Assembly: GCF_033807715.1 (NCBI RefSeq)
Contig: NC_084598.1
Coordinates: 46,094,231 to 46,158,230, forward strand
Direction: 5' to 3'
Source: Cololabis saira
Taxonomy: Eukaryota > Chordata > Actinopteri > Beloniformes > Belonidae
DNA length: 64,000 nucleotides
The first letter of the stretch is position 1. Every line of letters starts with the position of its first letter. The notes under the pieces are model-generated. The model saw only the letters and a program-made list of their open reading frames with translations, was not told the DNA's origin and ran no database searches. This document shows, in pieces, positions 35,172-45,299 of the stretch. The position numbers and the translations under genes were made by a program.

Positions 35172-37380
35172 ATGTCAATGTCAATGTCAATTTTATTTAT
35201 AAAGCACATTTAAAAACGACCGAGGTCGACCAAAGTGCTGTACAGCATACAAGAGAATAAAACAATACCAAAAGAAAAACACAGTACCCAGTGTAGAAAC
35301 AATAAAATCACTAACATACTAAAATGATCAATAAAATAGTAATAAAATACAATAAAAAACAATCACTTCACACAGATGTGGGGAACTAAGTTGTCACACA
35401 CTAAAAGCCAAAGAAAATAAATAAGTTTTCAAAGAAGACTTAAAAACCCCTAGGGTCTGGGCAGATCTGACATTTAGTGGCAAACTATTCCACAGCTTAG
35501 GGCCGGCCACTGCAAAAGCTCGGTCACCTCTAGTTTTGAGCCTAGATTTCGGGACGTCTAAAAGTAACTGAGTTGACGACCTCAGAGCTCTGGCTGGTGT
35601 GTGAAAGTGGAGAAGTTCATTAAGGTATTGGGGAGCCAAGCCATTCAGTGATTTAAAAACAAGCAGCAGAATCTTAAAATCAATTCTGTAATGAACAGGA
35701 AGCCAGTGCAGGGAGGCCAGAACCGGGGTAATGTGGTCACGCTTTCTAGTTCCAGTCAGGAGTTGTGCAGCAGCATTCTGCACCAGCTGCAGGCGTCGCA
35801 CAGAACGCTGGTCTAAGCCCACGTACAAGGAGTTGCAATAGTCTAGCCGTGATGAAATAAAAGCGTGAATGACCCTCTCCAAGTCTTTAGGAGATAAGTA
35901 GGGCTTTACTTTGGCCAGGAGCCTTAGCTGAAAGAAAGAACCTTTAACTACAGACCCAATCTGTCTATCGAATTTAAAATCACTATCAAAAATGACACCA
36001 AGGCTTTTAATAAAAGAATTCATTTTGGAACCAAGGGGGCCCAGAGCATCAACAGAGTCGTTAAAAACAGCCGGATGCCCAAACACAATAACCTCAGTTT
36101 TGTTTTCATTTAGATTCAAGAAATTTTGTGCCATCCAAACCTTAATGTCTTTCAGGCAAGCTAGTAGAGGCTGCAGAGAGTCCTTGCACTTTAACTTTAA
36201 AGGAAGGTAGATTTGGACATCATCAGCAAAACAATGAAAAGAAATGTCATGCTTTCGGAGAACAGAGCCCAGAGGGAGCATATATAAAGAAAATAATAAT
36301 GGGCCTAAAATGGAGCCTTGGGGCACCCCACAAGTAAGAGGGGCCACACTGGAGGAGAAATCACCCAAGTGGACAGAAAAAGACCTGTCAGTCAAGTATG
36401 ACTGAAGCAGCATGAGAGCCGCACCTTTGATACCCACAGAGTTCTCCAAGCGTGACAACAAGGTCCTATGATCAACGGTATCAAAGGCAGCGGTCAAATC
36501 TAAGGTCACCAGAATAGCAGCACAACCAGAATCAACAGTTAAAACCAGATCGTTGAACACTCTTAAAAGAGCAGTTTCAGTGCTATGACGAGTTTTAAAA
36601 CCAGACTGAAACTTCTCATAAATATCATTCTTTTCTAAAAATGAGTTTAACTGAATAAAAATGACTTTCTCCAACACTTTAGACAAAAAGGGCAGTTTGG
36701 AGATGGGCCTGAAGTTAGAAAGAACGGAGGGGTCCAGATTTGGCTTTTTGATTAGTGGCTGTACAATAGCATGTTTAAAAGGAGCTGGAAAACACTCTGA
36801 GCTAAAACAGGCATGAATCAAGAAAAGAATAAAAGAACCAAGTGAAGAAAAAACCTCTTTAAAAAGGCGAGAGGGAATACTGTCCGAGAGGCAGTTAGTG
36901 GGCCGTAGCTCACGAACAACATCAGACAGTGAGGACAGTGATATGGGCTCAAACTGATCAAAGACAGCTAAGCATGTAGGAGGAGCAGAAGGGTCAGGAG
37001 CTGTTAGGGATGGTACAGCCCGAAGAGAGGAGATTTTGTCAACAAAAAAATTTAAAAAGTCATCACAGAGAGCAGCCGTGGGTACAATGGGGGCAGTATC
37101 ACGAGGGTTAACAAGAGAATCAAGAGCTCTAAACAGAACTTTGGGCTTATCGATATTATTGGAGACAAGGTTGCGAATGTAACCAGTTTTAGCAGCTTTG
37201 ATAGCTCTCTGATACTCCAATAAACAGTCCTTCAGGATCCCAAAAGAAACATGCAACTTGTCCTTCTTCCATCTTCTCTCAGCACGCCTACACGAGCGTC
37301 TGAGAGCACGGACAGAGTCATTCATCCACAGTTCAGAGGGTGGCTTGGAGCGCTTGCTCCTTGAGGGAGCAATGGAATGG
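35172..37380 (-). mobile_element. L2-type LINE, 5'-truncated, ~2.2 kb
   Basis: The 3' tail lies at the left as (TGTCAA)n beside TTTTATTTATAAAGCACATT, and coding sequence runs on the complement to about 37325. It inserted into the spacer of the foldback MITE, and about 10 bp of MITE sequence was lost at the junction. The 5' part with the endonuclease is missing, the usual result of incomplete reverse transcription. Confidence 0.9.
35394..37325 (-). CDS. L2-clade reverse transcriptase, intact partial ORF2
   Basis: 643 uninterrupted codons. An N-terminal linker is followed by RT motifs: LDLTAAFDTVDH, GVPQGSILGPLLF and the catalytic FADD in HCFADDVQIYLPL, then the C-terminal domain with SRLDYCNSLY and LASLHWLPVHYRI. 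It ends FSLAFSV. The APE endonuclease expected upstream is absent, so the protein would polymerise but not nick the target. The lack of stops over nearly 2 kb suggests a young insertion. The first ATG is simply the first in frame; the natural ORF began further upstream. Confidence 0.92.
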   Translation of the reverse strand: MNDSVRALRRSCRRAERRWKKDKLHVSFGILKDCLLEYQRAIKAAKTGYIRNLVSNNIDKPKVLFRALDSLVNPRDTAPIVPTAALCDDFLNFFVDKISSLRAVPSLTAPDPSAPPTCLAVFDQFEPISLSSLSDVVRELRPTNCLSDSIPSRLFKEVFSSLGSFILFLIHACFSSECFPAPFKHAIVQPLIKKPNLDPSVLSNFRPISKLPFLSKVLEKVIFIQLNSFLEKNDIYEKFQSGFKTRHSTETALLRVFNDLVLTVDSGCAAILVTLDLTAAFDTVDHRTLLSRLENSVGIKGAALMLLQSYLTDRSFSVHLGDFSSSVAPLTCGVPQGSILGPLLFSLYMLPLGSVLRKHDISFHCFADDVQIYLPLKLKCKDSLQPLLACLKDIKVWMAQNFLNLNENKTEVIVFGHPAVFNDSVDALGPLGSKMNSFIKSLGVIFDSDFKFDRQIGSVVKGSFFQLRLLAKVKPYLSPKDLERVIHAFISSRLDYCNSLYVGLDQRSVRRLQLVQNAAAQLLTGTRKRDHITPVLASLHWLPVHYRIDFKILLLVFKSLNGLAPQYLNELLHFHTPARALRSSTQLLLDVPKSRLKTRGDRAFAVAGPKLWNSLPLNVRSAQTLGVFKSSLKTYLFSLAFSV

Positions 37381-37605
37381 TAGAAAAATCTGTCGGTGGA
37401 GCAAGATGTTTTTGCTTGTAATGAGAAGATAAATCTTGTCCCACTGGCAGATTTTTCTACTTATTTCAAGTGAAAATTTACTTGAAACAGGTGAAAATTG
37501 TCAAATAAGTAATTTTTTTGGTAATGAGATTTTCTGACTAAAAATGAGACATTTTAACTAGAAATAAGACAAATATTCCTGGTAAGATTTAGAGTTTTTG
37601 CAGTG

Positions 37606-37741
37606 CAGGCGGCTGTGGAGGCAAAAAGGTTTTTGACCGTGTGTTCGGGAGAACGGAACAAGAAGGAAATAGCAGGTGAATACTGTCCCTTCTTTTTTAG
37701 GACCAGTGGTAGAAAGTAGGGGGAGTATTGGGATTGGGCCT
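37606..37741. mobile_element. hAT-like terminus fragment
   Basis: TGTCCCTTCTTTTTTAGGAC and GGGGGAGTATTGGGATTGGG with CCTAA match the right end of the elements at 22872-23245. It abuts the 50-bp minisatellite. Confidence 0.6.
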
Positions 37742-38128
37742 AAACCTCCGTCACTCATGACAGATCTGGGTTTCTATCTCCAACTACACTAAACCTCCGT
37801 CACTCATCACTGGATCTGGGTTTCTATCTCCAACTACACTAAACCTCCGTCACTCATCACTGGATCTGGGTTTCTATCTCCAACTACACTAAACCTCCGT
37901 CACTCATCACTGGATCTGGGTTTCTATCTCCAACTACACTAAACCTCCGTCACTCATCACTGGATCTGGGTTTCTATCTCCAACTACACTAAACCTCCGT
38001 CACTCATCACTGGATCTGGGTTTCTATCTCCAACTACACTAAACCTCCGTCACTCATCACTGGATCTGGGTTTCTATCTCCAACTACACTAAACCTCCGT
38101 CACTCATCACTGGATCTGGGTTTCTATC
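37742..38128. repeat. 50-bp minisatellite downstream of the lectin stop
   Basis: Eight units of a 50-bp repeat (AAACCTCCGTCACTCATCAC, TGGATCTGGG, TTTCTATCTCCAACTACACT). The first is slightly variant; the other seven are almost identical. On the lectin strand it begins right after the stop codon, so it would form most of the 3' UTR. Confidence 0.95.
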
Positions 38129-41100
38129 TCACAACTCGTCCTCCTTGTGGAAAACTTCTCCATCCTTCTGCTTTTTCCACTTCAGGGTGACTCCGTCCAC
38201 TCCGTCCTTCTTCAGCTTGTCCTGGAGCTGGAGAAACAAACAGGACACACTTTCAAACACAAACTCAACCTACGGTGGTTGTTTAATTAGGGCCCGAGCA
38301 CTGACAGTGCTCGGGCCCTAATGTATCTGGAGGAATCCTTCTTTCTTCTGTGGCCAGGTGATGGGGGGCGTGTCTCTGGCCCAGGTGTGCAATCATGTGG
38401 TGGTGAACCAGCTGGGACAAACATTTCCCATAAAGGCGGTGGCAGACAGGTTGCTCTTGATAAAAGAGAGTGGAGAGTTGCATTTTATGAAAAAGTGCCT
38501 CAGAGCGTTCGGATGTGGCCCAGGAATGGGAGGATGTACTGAGCAGCGGCTCCACGCTGCAGACTGCCTGTATATATTGCGCAATACCGCATGACAGACG
38601 GCAGTCACAATCTGCATAGAGATGTAAGTTCTCTCTCGTGTATGGTGGTTGATGTATTACTTTTACTACTTTTATTATGAGTAATGGGTCATTTGAATGT
38701 GGTTTGTAGTGAACTCATGCTCCGCGCTGTGCCATCCATCGCGCTGTGGGGAGACGGGGTTCGTCGACTCTGTGTGTTGCAACACTTTGGTGAACTGTCT
38801 TTGTGGTGCATGTTGGGCGGGATGCGGTGCTCATCGACTCACGCTTTTGATTAATGGTGTTTGTTTCAATGTCTTATACAGGGTTGTCCTGAGTGGTCAC
38901 TGTTTTGGACCATAAAGCCATAACACCACAGTGGCATTTAGGATAAATGCTGTGATTGTGTGCCAACCTGTTTCTTTTAGCGTTACATTATATATTTTGG
39001 GATAACGTGCTTTTTGTACCTGTGTTTTTATCCAGAGATTTTCTAAATAAAGATTGTATTTTTATATTCAGTCGTTGTCCGTCTGAAGTGGTCTCTATAG
39101 CCCTGGGTTACACTTCTTTTTTTTTCCAACGAATTGAGGGTCTTTTTTCCCCCTAAACGTGCCCCAAAAGTCACCAATTTTTGCATGCAAGTCAGGCCTG
39201 GCGAAAAATGGGATATTTAATGGTTTGCATTAATGGGCGTGGCCTAATGGCTCAACAGCGCCCCCTAGAAAACTTGTGCCTCAATCCCCACAATACGGTT
39301 TGATGTACATGAACGAAAATCGGTACACACCTGTATCATGGCCCAACTTAAAGAAAAGTCTCTTGGCGCTATGGCCGACACCGAACAGGAAGTCTGACAT
39401 TTTGAACATTCTGAATTAAACGCGTAATTTTGGAGCAATTTAGGCCATTCCTTCGAGAATTAATACGGCCCGAACCAAGTGTGATATACATCAAAATGTG
39501 CGTCTCCATCCTGTGACAACAAGCATTACTTTTCTCTTTCAAAAGAATTACTGTGGTGACGCTAGACGCCAAAAAGCGAGCCCCCCTTCATCTGATTGGT
39601 CCATATTTGATAGTTCCTACTTTCCATAACTTTTGAATGGTTTGATCTAGAGAGTCGTGGGTGGTTTCATCCTCTAAATGTCCAGTTCTGAAGAATCTAC
39701 ATTAGTCATACAAGCTTCCACTGCAGCCTGAACGTGCACCAGGGTGGAGGCCCGTTCATCCGTTCATCGCTGCCTGCAGCTTTAATTAGGGCCCGAGCAC
39801 CTTCAGTGCGAAGGCCCTATTGTATCTGTAGGAATTTTTTTTTCTTTCTTTTTCTTTTTCTTCTGACGGAAGGAGGGCCTTTTTGCCCCCCTAAACGTGC
39901 CCAAAAAGTCACCAAATTTGGTACGCAAAGCCAGGCCTGGCGATAAATTTGATATTTCATGGTTTGTATTAATGGGCGTGGCAAAATGGCTCAACAGCGC
40001 CCCCCGGAAAACTTTGTGCCTCAAGCCCCACAATACGGTTTGACGTACATGCACGAAAATCGCTACACACCTGTATCATGTCACAACTTAAAGAAAAGTC
40101 TCTTGGAGCCATGGCCGAAACCGAACAGGAAGTCGGCCATTTTGAAATCTGATTGGTCCATATTTGATAGTTCTCCAAAAGTCACCACATTTTGCATGCA
40201 AGCCAGACTTGGCGATAAATTTGATATTTCATGGTTTGCATTAATGGGCGTGGCCTAACGGCTCAACAGCGCCCCCTAGAATACTTTTCTCTGCCATAAC
40301 TTTTGAATGGTTTGACATAGGAAGTTGTGGGTGGTGTCATGGGACTCTGTAATGAGTCCTTAAGCTTCGTTGGCCTTAATTAGCCCCGCCCCTTCTTCTG
40401 ATTGGTTGTCCCTTTTTTCTGCTATAACTTTTGAAAGGTTTTACATAGGAAGTTGTGGGTGGTGTCATCAGATTCTGTATGGAGTCCTTGACCTTCATTG
40501 GCCTGACTTAGCCCCGCCCCTTCTTCTGATTGGTTGTCCCTTTTTTCTGCTATAACTTTTGAATGGTTTGACATAGGAAGTCGTGGGTGGTGTCATTTCT
40601 GATATGCTTATGAGGGGCGGTGGCCGTGAGTGCGAGGGCCCGTTCATTGCTGCTTGCAGCTTTAATTGTCATTAAAACTTCCAGAAATGACAGCGTTTCC
40701 GTCCCACACTTGCCTGTTTCAGGAGTTGTTCTTGCACCGCCGGGTCCTTCAGGTCCACAGAGCCGTCCACCTTCACTTTCACCTTCACCACCGTCTTCTT
40801 CACGCCTGGTGTTGAATGGGAAGAGAAATAAAACAGGGTTTTCTACTGAAAACAGAAATGTCAGTACACACTTCATACATTAATTGTATATGTTATTCTA
40901 TGTTTACTCCCTAAAACACTCACTGTCATAACTGTAGCAGACAAACGGTAATCTGGTTTCACATGACAGAAACTTCCATTGTCCTGAGCTGCCTGAAGAA
41001 ACACCACAAATAACTCTCATCGAGTTCAAGGGATTAAGAGCATCCTCCCAGTTTTTATAGAGGAAGCTGCTCCCATCAGACCAGTTAAAGGTTGGATCTC

Positions 41101-44100
41101 TATACAGGCCCATCCAAGTCCATTGACCGTTAGGTAGTTTCGTCTCGGCCGCCTCTCTCTCTGCATCGTTCCTCATAATGGCCAGGTCTATGAAGTTCTC
41201 CCTGCAGTAACTCTGAGCGCTGGACCAGGTCATCTCCTGGTTCACATAAACATATTCAGGATTCTGCTGTGATCCTGCAGATAAAGTGATAAAGAGGAGG
41301 TTAGTTGGGTTCAAAACAGCTTAAAACCGTAACCTGCTCCATAGTCTTACCTTTGTAACACATGAAGGGTCCGCTTGTCTGGCAAGGATCGTCCCTCCAT
41401 GATGAAGAATAGCTTGTCATGAATACACACAACTCTCGGCATGAGTAAAAGTTTGGTTCACCACTATCCCATTTCCTGTAGTCAGCCCCGGTACCGTTGA
41501 ACCCATCAGACCACTTCCAGTCGACTTCATGCCTCAGACCGATCCAGACGTCAGAGCTGGAACCAGCAGATGAAAGTGTGTTCATGAGTTGGTTCTGTTC
41601 CTCAGAGTTGTGCATGGTGGCCAGGTCCGTGTGTTTCTCTCTGCAGTATTTCTGAGCTTCGGTCCAAGTCAACATCTGACCAACGAAGTGGTAGCGACGG
41701 ACGAGGCAGGTGGAGAGGACCAAGCACTCTGAGGGAAGATATCAACTCCTTTGTTAATTACAGTCGCTTTAAACTAACACTGTTATCTACCGCCAGAACT
41801 CGAGTTGTAAAAAACAATCAGGGGGGTGGAGGATTTTATCATATGGGGACAGATAATTTGTGCTGATTACAAATAATATATTACAAATAATAGCAGTGAC
41901 CAAAACACCTGCAGAAATACTGCAGGAATGACATAGCAGCAGTTAAATGCAGCCTTCTGTAAGCTTTAAATATCCACTGGGCTTACATCAAATACATCAA
42001 AACACAACAATAAAAAACACTTTTCTGAACTTATCAATATGACTCTGTCCTTTACAGGATAAGTAACATGGATCACTGCAAAAACTCTAAATCTTACCAG
42101 GAATATTTGTCTTATTATGGGCATGCCAAGTAATGGCATGACCATATTGCAATCGTCCAGAATGGGCCAAATGGCAATGTTGCTAGCATTTTGCTAACAA
42201 GCTAAAGTCGCAAAAGTCCCACGTCACACCAGCGGGTGTACAGCATGACCCCGCTCTGATGTGGAAAAAAAAATCCAGAAAAAAAAAAATCCAGAAAAAA
42301 TAAAACACGCCCGAAGAAATGAGGAAAAACATGAAAATGAAAGCGATATATTAGTATACAGAAAAGGTTTCCCTTTTCTTATTATTCTTATTCCGCACTC
42401 TTTTTTCGTCCGTTAATATGGCCCGAACCGCAACGTGCACCCATGCATGGCATACATCGTTGGATGCGTCTCCATCGTGATTCGATGGGTATTACTTTTC
42501 TCAGTAATAGGGGTTACCGTGGCAACGCTAGTTGCCAAAAAGCAAAAAAAAAGGCGAAAATTCCCGCGCTTATTGCTCGGCCGAACTTTATCGTAGAGAC
42601 ATCGTTCAAACTTTGAAACACTCGGCCCGATAGTCTTTAAAGGACCCTATAACTTCATCATTGTAGTTATTACGGTTTTTGCGATATTTAACTTTCAATT
42701 TAAAAAAAAAATCCCTTTTATTTTGGACGTTTGTTGCTAGGCAACGGTTTATCGTACAGACATAATTACAACATTGACAAACCCGGGACGCTTTGTACTG
42801 CAACATATTTTAGTCTCGTCATGCTTGCTATTATGGTTTTTGAGGTATTCCACTTTGCGAATTTTGATGCTAACGGAACTTCGGACGATTGTTGCGCGGC
42901 AACACGATATCTTAGAGACTTTAATTTAACGTTAAAAGACTCGGTTTGCTGTGGACTACAACATACTAAGGTCTCATTACGCTGTCGTTTACAGCTTTTG
43001 AGATATTAAAGCCAAATTGTCCCATTCTATCCTATGGGGCTTGTTACCATGGCAACAAAAACCTATGCATTTGTATGGGGGACCATGTGAATAAACAATC
43101 TGTTAATGCTGCCCGGACCGGAATGTGCACCCATGCATGGCATACATCGTTGGATGCGTCTCGATCGTGCCTCGATGGGCATTACTTTTCTCAGTCAAAA
43201 GCGTTACCGTGGCAACGCTAGACAAACTCATTATGCTAATTATTACACTTTTTGCGATAATGACCTTTATTTTTTTTCTTTATTTCCGTTTGACTTTGGA
43301 CGCTTGTTGCTAGGCAACAGATTATCATAGAGACATGGTACAAATGTTCCCCGACTCGGCACGCTGTGGACTTCAACAGATTCAAATTTCATGAAGCTGT
43401 TATTTAAGGAAATTTTATGTTAAAATCCATGCCAAATGGCCCCATTCATTCGGATGGGTTTTTTTACCACGGTGAAACAATAACCTATCCATAAATGTAG
43501 CCTGAACCGCAACGTGCACCCATGCATGGCATACATCGTTAGATGCGGCTCCATCGTGCCTCCATGGGCATTACTTTTTTCAGTCAAAAGTGTAACCGTG
43601 GGGGGCGCTAGACGCCAAAAAGCGCACGCCTTTAATAACTATTGGGAGCACAGGAATGAATGCAATACAACCGTAAACACCTCAAACTGACATAGAACCA
43701 CCACGAACACAACCACTACAGCTCCAAACCAAAGCAGCGAGAGGGGACGAATGGGCGGTAGGGCATGCCCATATCAAAATTTCATGACATTTTCTAGTTT
43801 CTAGTTAAAATGTCTCATTTTAGTAAAAAAAATCTCATTACATTTAAAACTGTAATGTACGTCCACATCAGCCCAGATGTTCATGCACGTAAATATAAAT
43901 ATGGTGAAGGTCGGAAAATTACATCCATCCATCCATCCATCCATTATCTATACCCGCTTTATCCCTTGCGGGGTCACGGGGGTCTGCTGGAGCCTCCCAG
44001 CTCATTTTAGGTGAGAGGCAGGAACACCCTGGACAGGTCACCAGTCCATCACAGGGCCACATAGACACACAAACCATGCTCACAACCACACTCACGCTCA

Positions 44101-44296
44101 CACCTACGGGCTAGAATCACCAATTGACCTAATATCGGTGATATATCGGTCGGAAAATTACAGTATGGTATAAAAGTTAATTGATTTCAATAATTCAACT
44201 TAAAAGGCAAAACTAATACATTATTATTGCATTGCACCATTGCATTAGTCTTAAAGCATACAAGACAAAATATATGTTATACCAAAATGTCCCGTT

Positions 44297-44344
<48 letters not shown>

Positions 44345-45240
44345 TGTACACCATATTCAGACAATGAAAACACACACCGATATATAACTGCTACTTTACT
44401 TCACACACCATATTTAAGAAATGCTCCTTGTGTTAACACAATTATAATGTGTACATTTCAAATAGTGACATTAAAGATGACACATAAAAACATTCATCAC
44501 AACAGGTTACAGTTAATGATTATATAATAAAGTCGTGTAGATTTTATGAACTAAACTTCAGTAATGAAGTAAATGTAAGAGCCATTTGTGTTATTGTATC
44601 AAATGTGTTTATGGATCTGGAGCAGTGATACCATCAATTAGCTCGGTCTATTTAATCAGGGTTAATCACACACACACTACAAAAACTCAGAATATTAACA
44701 AGAATATTTGTCTTATTTCTAGTTTAAAATGTCTCATTTTAGTAAAAAATCTCATTCTCATTCTCAATCTCAACTCTCATTACACTTAAAACAAGACTCA
44801 TCACTGGAAAAAACAACAATTTTCACCTGTTTCAAGTAGATTTTCACTTGAAATAAGTAGAAAAATCTGCCAGTGGAACAAGATTCTTTTGCTTGTAATA
44901 AGAAGATAAATCTTGTTCCACTGGCAGATTTTTCTACTTATTTCAAGTGAAAATTTACTTGAAACAGGTAAAAATTGTCGAATAAGTTATTTTTCTGCTG
45001 TTATTTTTCTGGTGATGACTCTAAATGTTGAAATAGCAGTAAAACCACATTCATTGATGAAATGACATAAGGGATGGAAAGGGGGGATGATTTGGACCGT
45101 TTTTATTTCCCCCCTCACCCCCCCTCAACTCCAGTACTGCCTACCTCCATTATTATAACACAATTTTAAAACCCCATCAGATAATAATAAAGGAATGACT
45201 GACCTGAGAGAAACAACAGACCCAACAAGATCTTCTCCAT
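38129..45240 (-). CDS. Secreted two-CTLD C-type lectin-like protein, 5 exons
   Basis: Exons 45240-45204, 41728-41351, 41274-40924, 40805-40714 and 38227-38129 join in phase to about 318 residues. Exon 1 plus the start of exon 2 gives a signal peptide (MEKILLGLLFLSECLVLSTC). CTLD1 (about 23-139) has WIGL, the calcium/mannose motif EPN and WRDD in place of WND, so sugar binding is plausible. CTLD2 (about 142-252) keeps the fold cysteines and a WMGL, but has no EPN/QPD or WND, so it probably does not bind calcium. Exons 4-5 encode a charged tail (KVKVKVDGSVDLKDPAV, LKWKKQKDGEVF) ending HKEDEL. Exon 4 uses a GC donor; the other introns are GT-AG. The layout resembles fish mannose-receptor-like/CLEC20A-like lectins, but the exact orthologue is uncertain. 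Intron 1 (3.5 kb) and intron 4 (2.5 kb) are mostly transposon. Confidence 0.87.
38287..39787 (+). mobile_element. GGGCCCGAGC element, copy B, in lectin intron 4
   Basis: The left end is a perfect hairpin: TTAGGGCCCGAGCACT, GAC, then the exact complement. The right end GCTGCCTGCAGCTTTAATT matches copy A. The body carries the same modules (for example CCTAAACGTGCCCCAAAAGTC) and is split by a solo LTR at 38349-39112. It is followed head-to-tail by copy C. Confidence 0.8.
38349..39112 (+). mobile_element. Solo LTR, 764 bp
   Basis: Starts TGTGGCCAGGTG and ends GGGTTACA, the TG...CA form of retroviral-type LTRs, flanked on each side by CTTC, a 4-bp target duplication. A TATATATT lies at about 38571, and AATAAA at about 39046, some 60 bp before the end, giving the U3-R-U5 order. 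Removing it restores the host element (TATCTGGAGGAATCCTTCTT joined to a T-rich run). The internal retroelement is absent, as after LTR-LTR recombination; Gypsy or ERV origin cannot be told. Confidence 0.75.
39788..40667 (+). mobile_element. GGGCCCGAGC element, copy C, head-to-tail with B
   Basis: Starts GGGCCCGAGCACCTTCAGTG immediately after the TTTAATTA that closes copy B, and ends GCTGCTTGCAGCTTTAATT. It is shorter than copy A through loss of the middle. Copies B and C together fill intron 4 of the lectin except for about 105 bp. Confidence 0.8.
42074..43851 (+). mobile_element. Foldback MITE copy 3, split
   Basis: CACTGCAAAAACTCTAAATC up to GTCTTATT, then resuming as TTTCTAGTTAAAATGTCTC at about 43798. 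The inner arm and the right half are missing. It lies in lectin intron 1. Confidence 0.75.
42118..43797 (+). mobile_element. Hairpin-ended non-coding element, GGGCATGCC family, copy 1
   Basis: The left end TATGGGCATGCCAAGTAATG folds on the adjoining GCATGACCATA (one mismatch), and the right end is GGGCATGCCCATATC... to CTAG. The body repeats a ~120-bp module three times (about 42420, 43108, 43500): GAACCGCAACGTGCACCCATG, GGATGCGTCTCCATCGTG, then GTTACCGTGGCAACGCTAG. The module is clearly related to the one in the GGGCCCGAGC family. Short ORFs are chance. It lies in lectin intron 1. Confidence 0.75.
43853..44674 (+). repeat. Dispersed repeat X, copy 2, split
   Basis: Colinear with 34366-35020, including GCATTGCACCATTGCATTAG, a (TA)n tract and GTTAATCACACACAC, but interrupted by a LINE 3' end at 43923-44148. 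The sequence CCACTAGGGG near the end is missing. Confidence 0.8.
43923..44148 (-). mobile_element. LINE 3' fragment with (ATCC)n tail and 13-bp duplication
   Basis: GTCGGAAAATTAC occurs on both sides (43910-43922 and 44149-44161), a clean retroposition target duplication. The insert begins with ATCC repeats, then TTATCTATACCCGCTTTATCCC and GGACAGGTCACCAGTCCATC, a very common fish RTE-type 3' end. The family name is uncertain (possibly Expander). Confidence 0.8.
44675..45026 (+). mobile_element. Foldback MITE copy 4
   Basis: CACTACAAAAACTCAGAATA on the left with both mirror-image arms (AAATCTGCCAGTGGAACAAG, and CTTGTTCCACTGGCAGATTT). The right terminus is decayed after TTTCTGGTGATGACTC. It lies in lectin intron 1. 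Confidence 0.8.
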
Positions 45241-45263
45241 GGTGATGCTGCTCCTTGGACGGT

Positions 45264-45295
45264 GAGAGTAGAGTAGAGTAGAGTAGAGTTTTATC
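45264..45295 (-). promoter_or_regulatory. Possible lectin core promoter with (GTAGA)n
   Basis: On the lectin strand a GATAAAAC TATA-like element lies about 50 bp before the ATG and is followed by five TCTAC units in the probable 5' UTR. The short distance is compatible with a short leader. Assigned by position only. Confidence 0.35.
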
Positions 45296-45299
45296 ATCA

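Larger units (their letters stand above)
35021..37605 (+). mobile_element. Foldback MITE, full length, split by a LINE
   Basis: Both ends survive: CACTGCAAAAACTCTGAATC on the left and AGATTTAGAGTTTTTGCAGTG on the right, with TTATTTCTAG and CTAGAAATAA just inside. The left and right arms mirror each other, so without the LINE (35172-37380) the element is a palindrome of about 375 bp. It is the reference copy for 923, 42074 and 44675. Confidence 0.85.

Noticed and set aside
38321..38617. ORFs in the solo LTR (up to 90 codons, both strands)
   Set aside because: They cross the LTR boundary or overlap antisense; an LTR needs no coding sequence.
38287..40667. Calling the hairpin-ended elements Helitrons
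   Set aside because: The other terminus does not start with TC and the hairpin is terminal rather than 10-12 bases before a CTRR end; left as unclassified.
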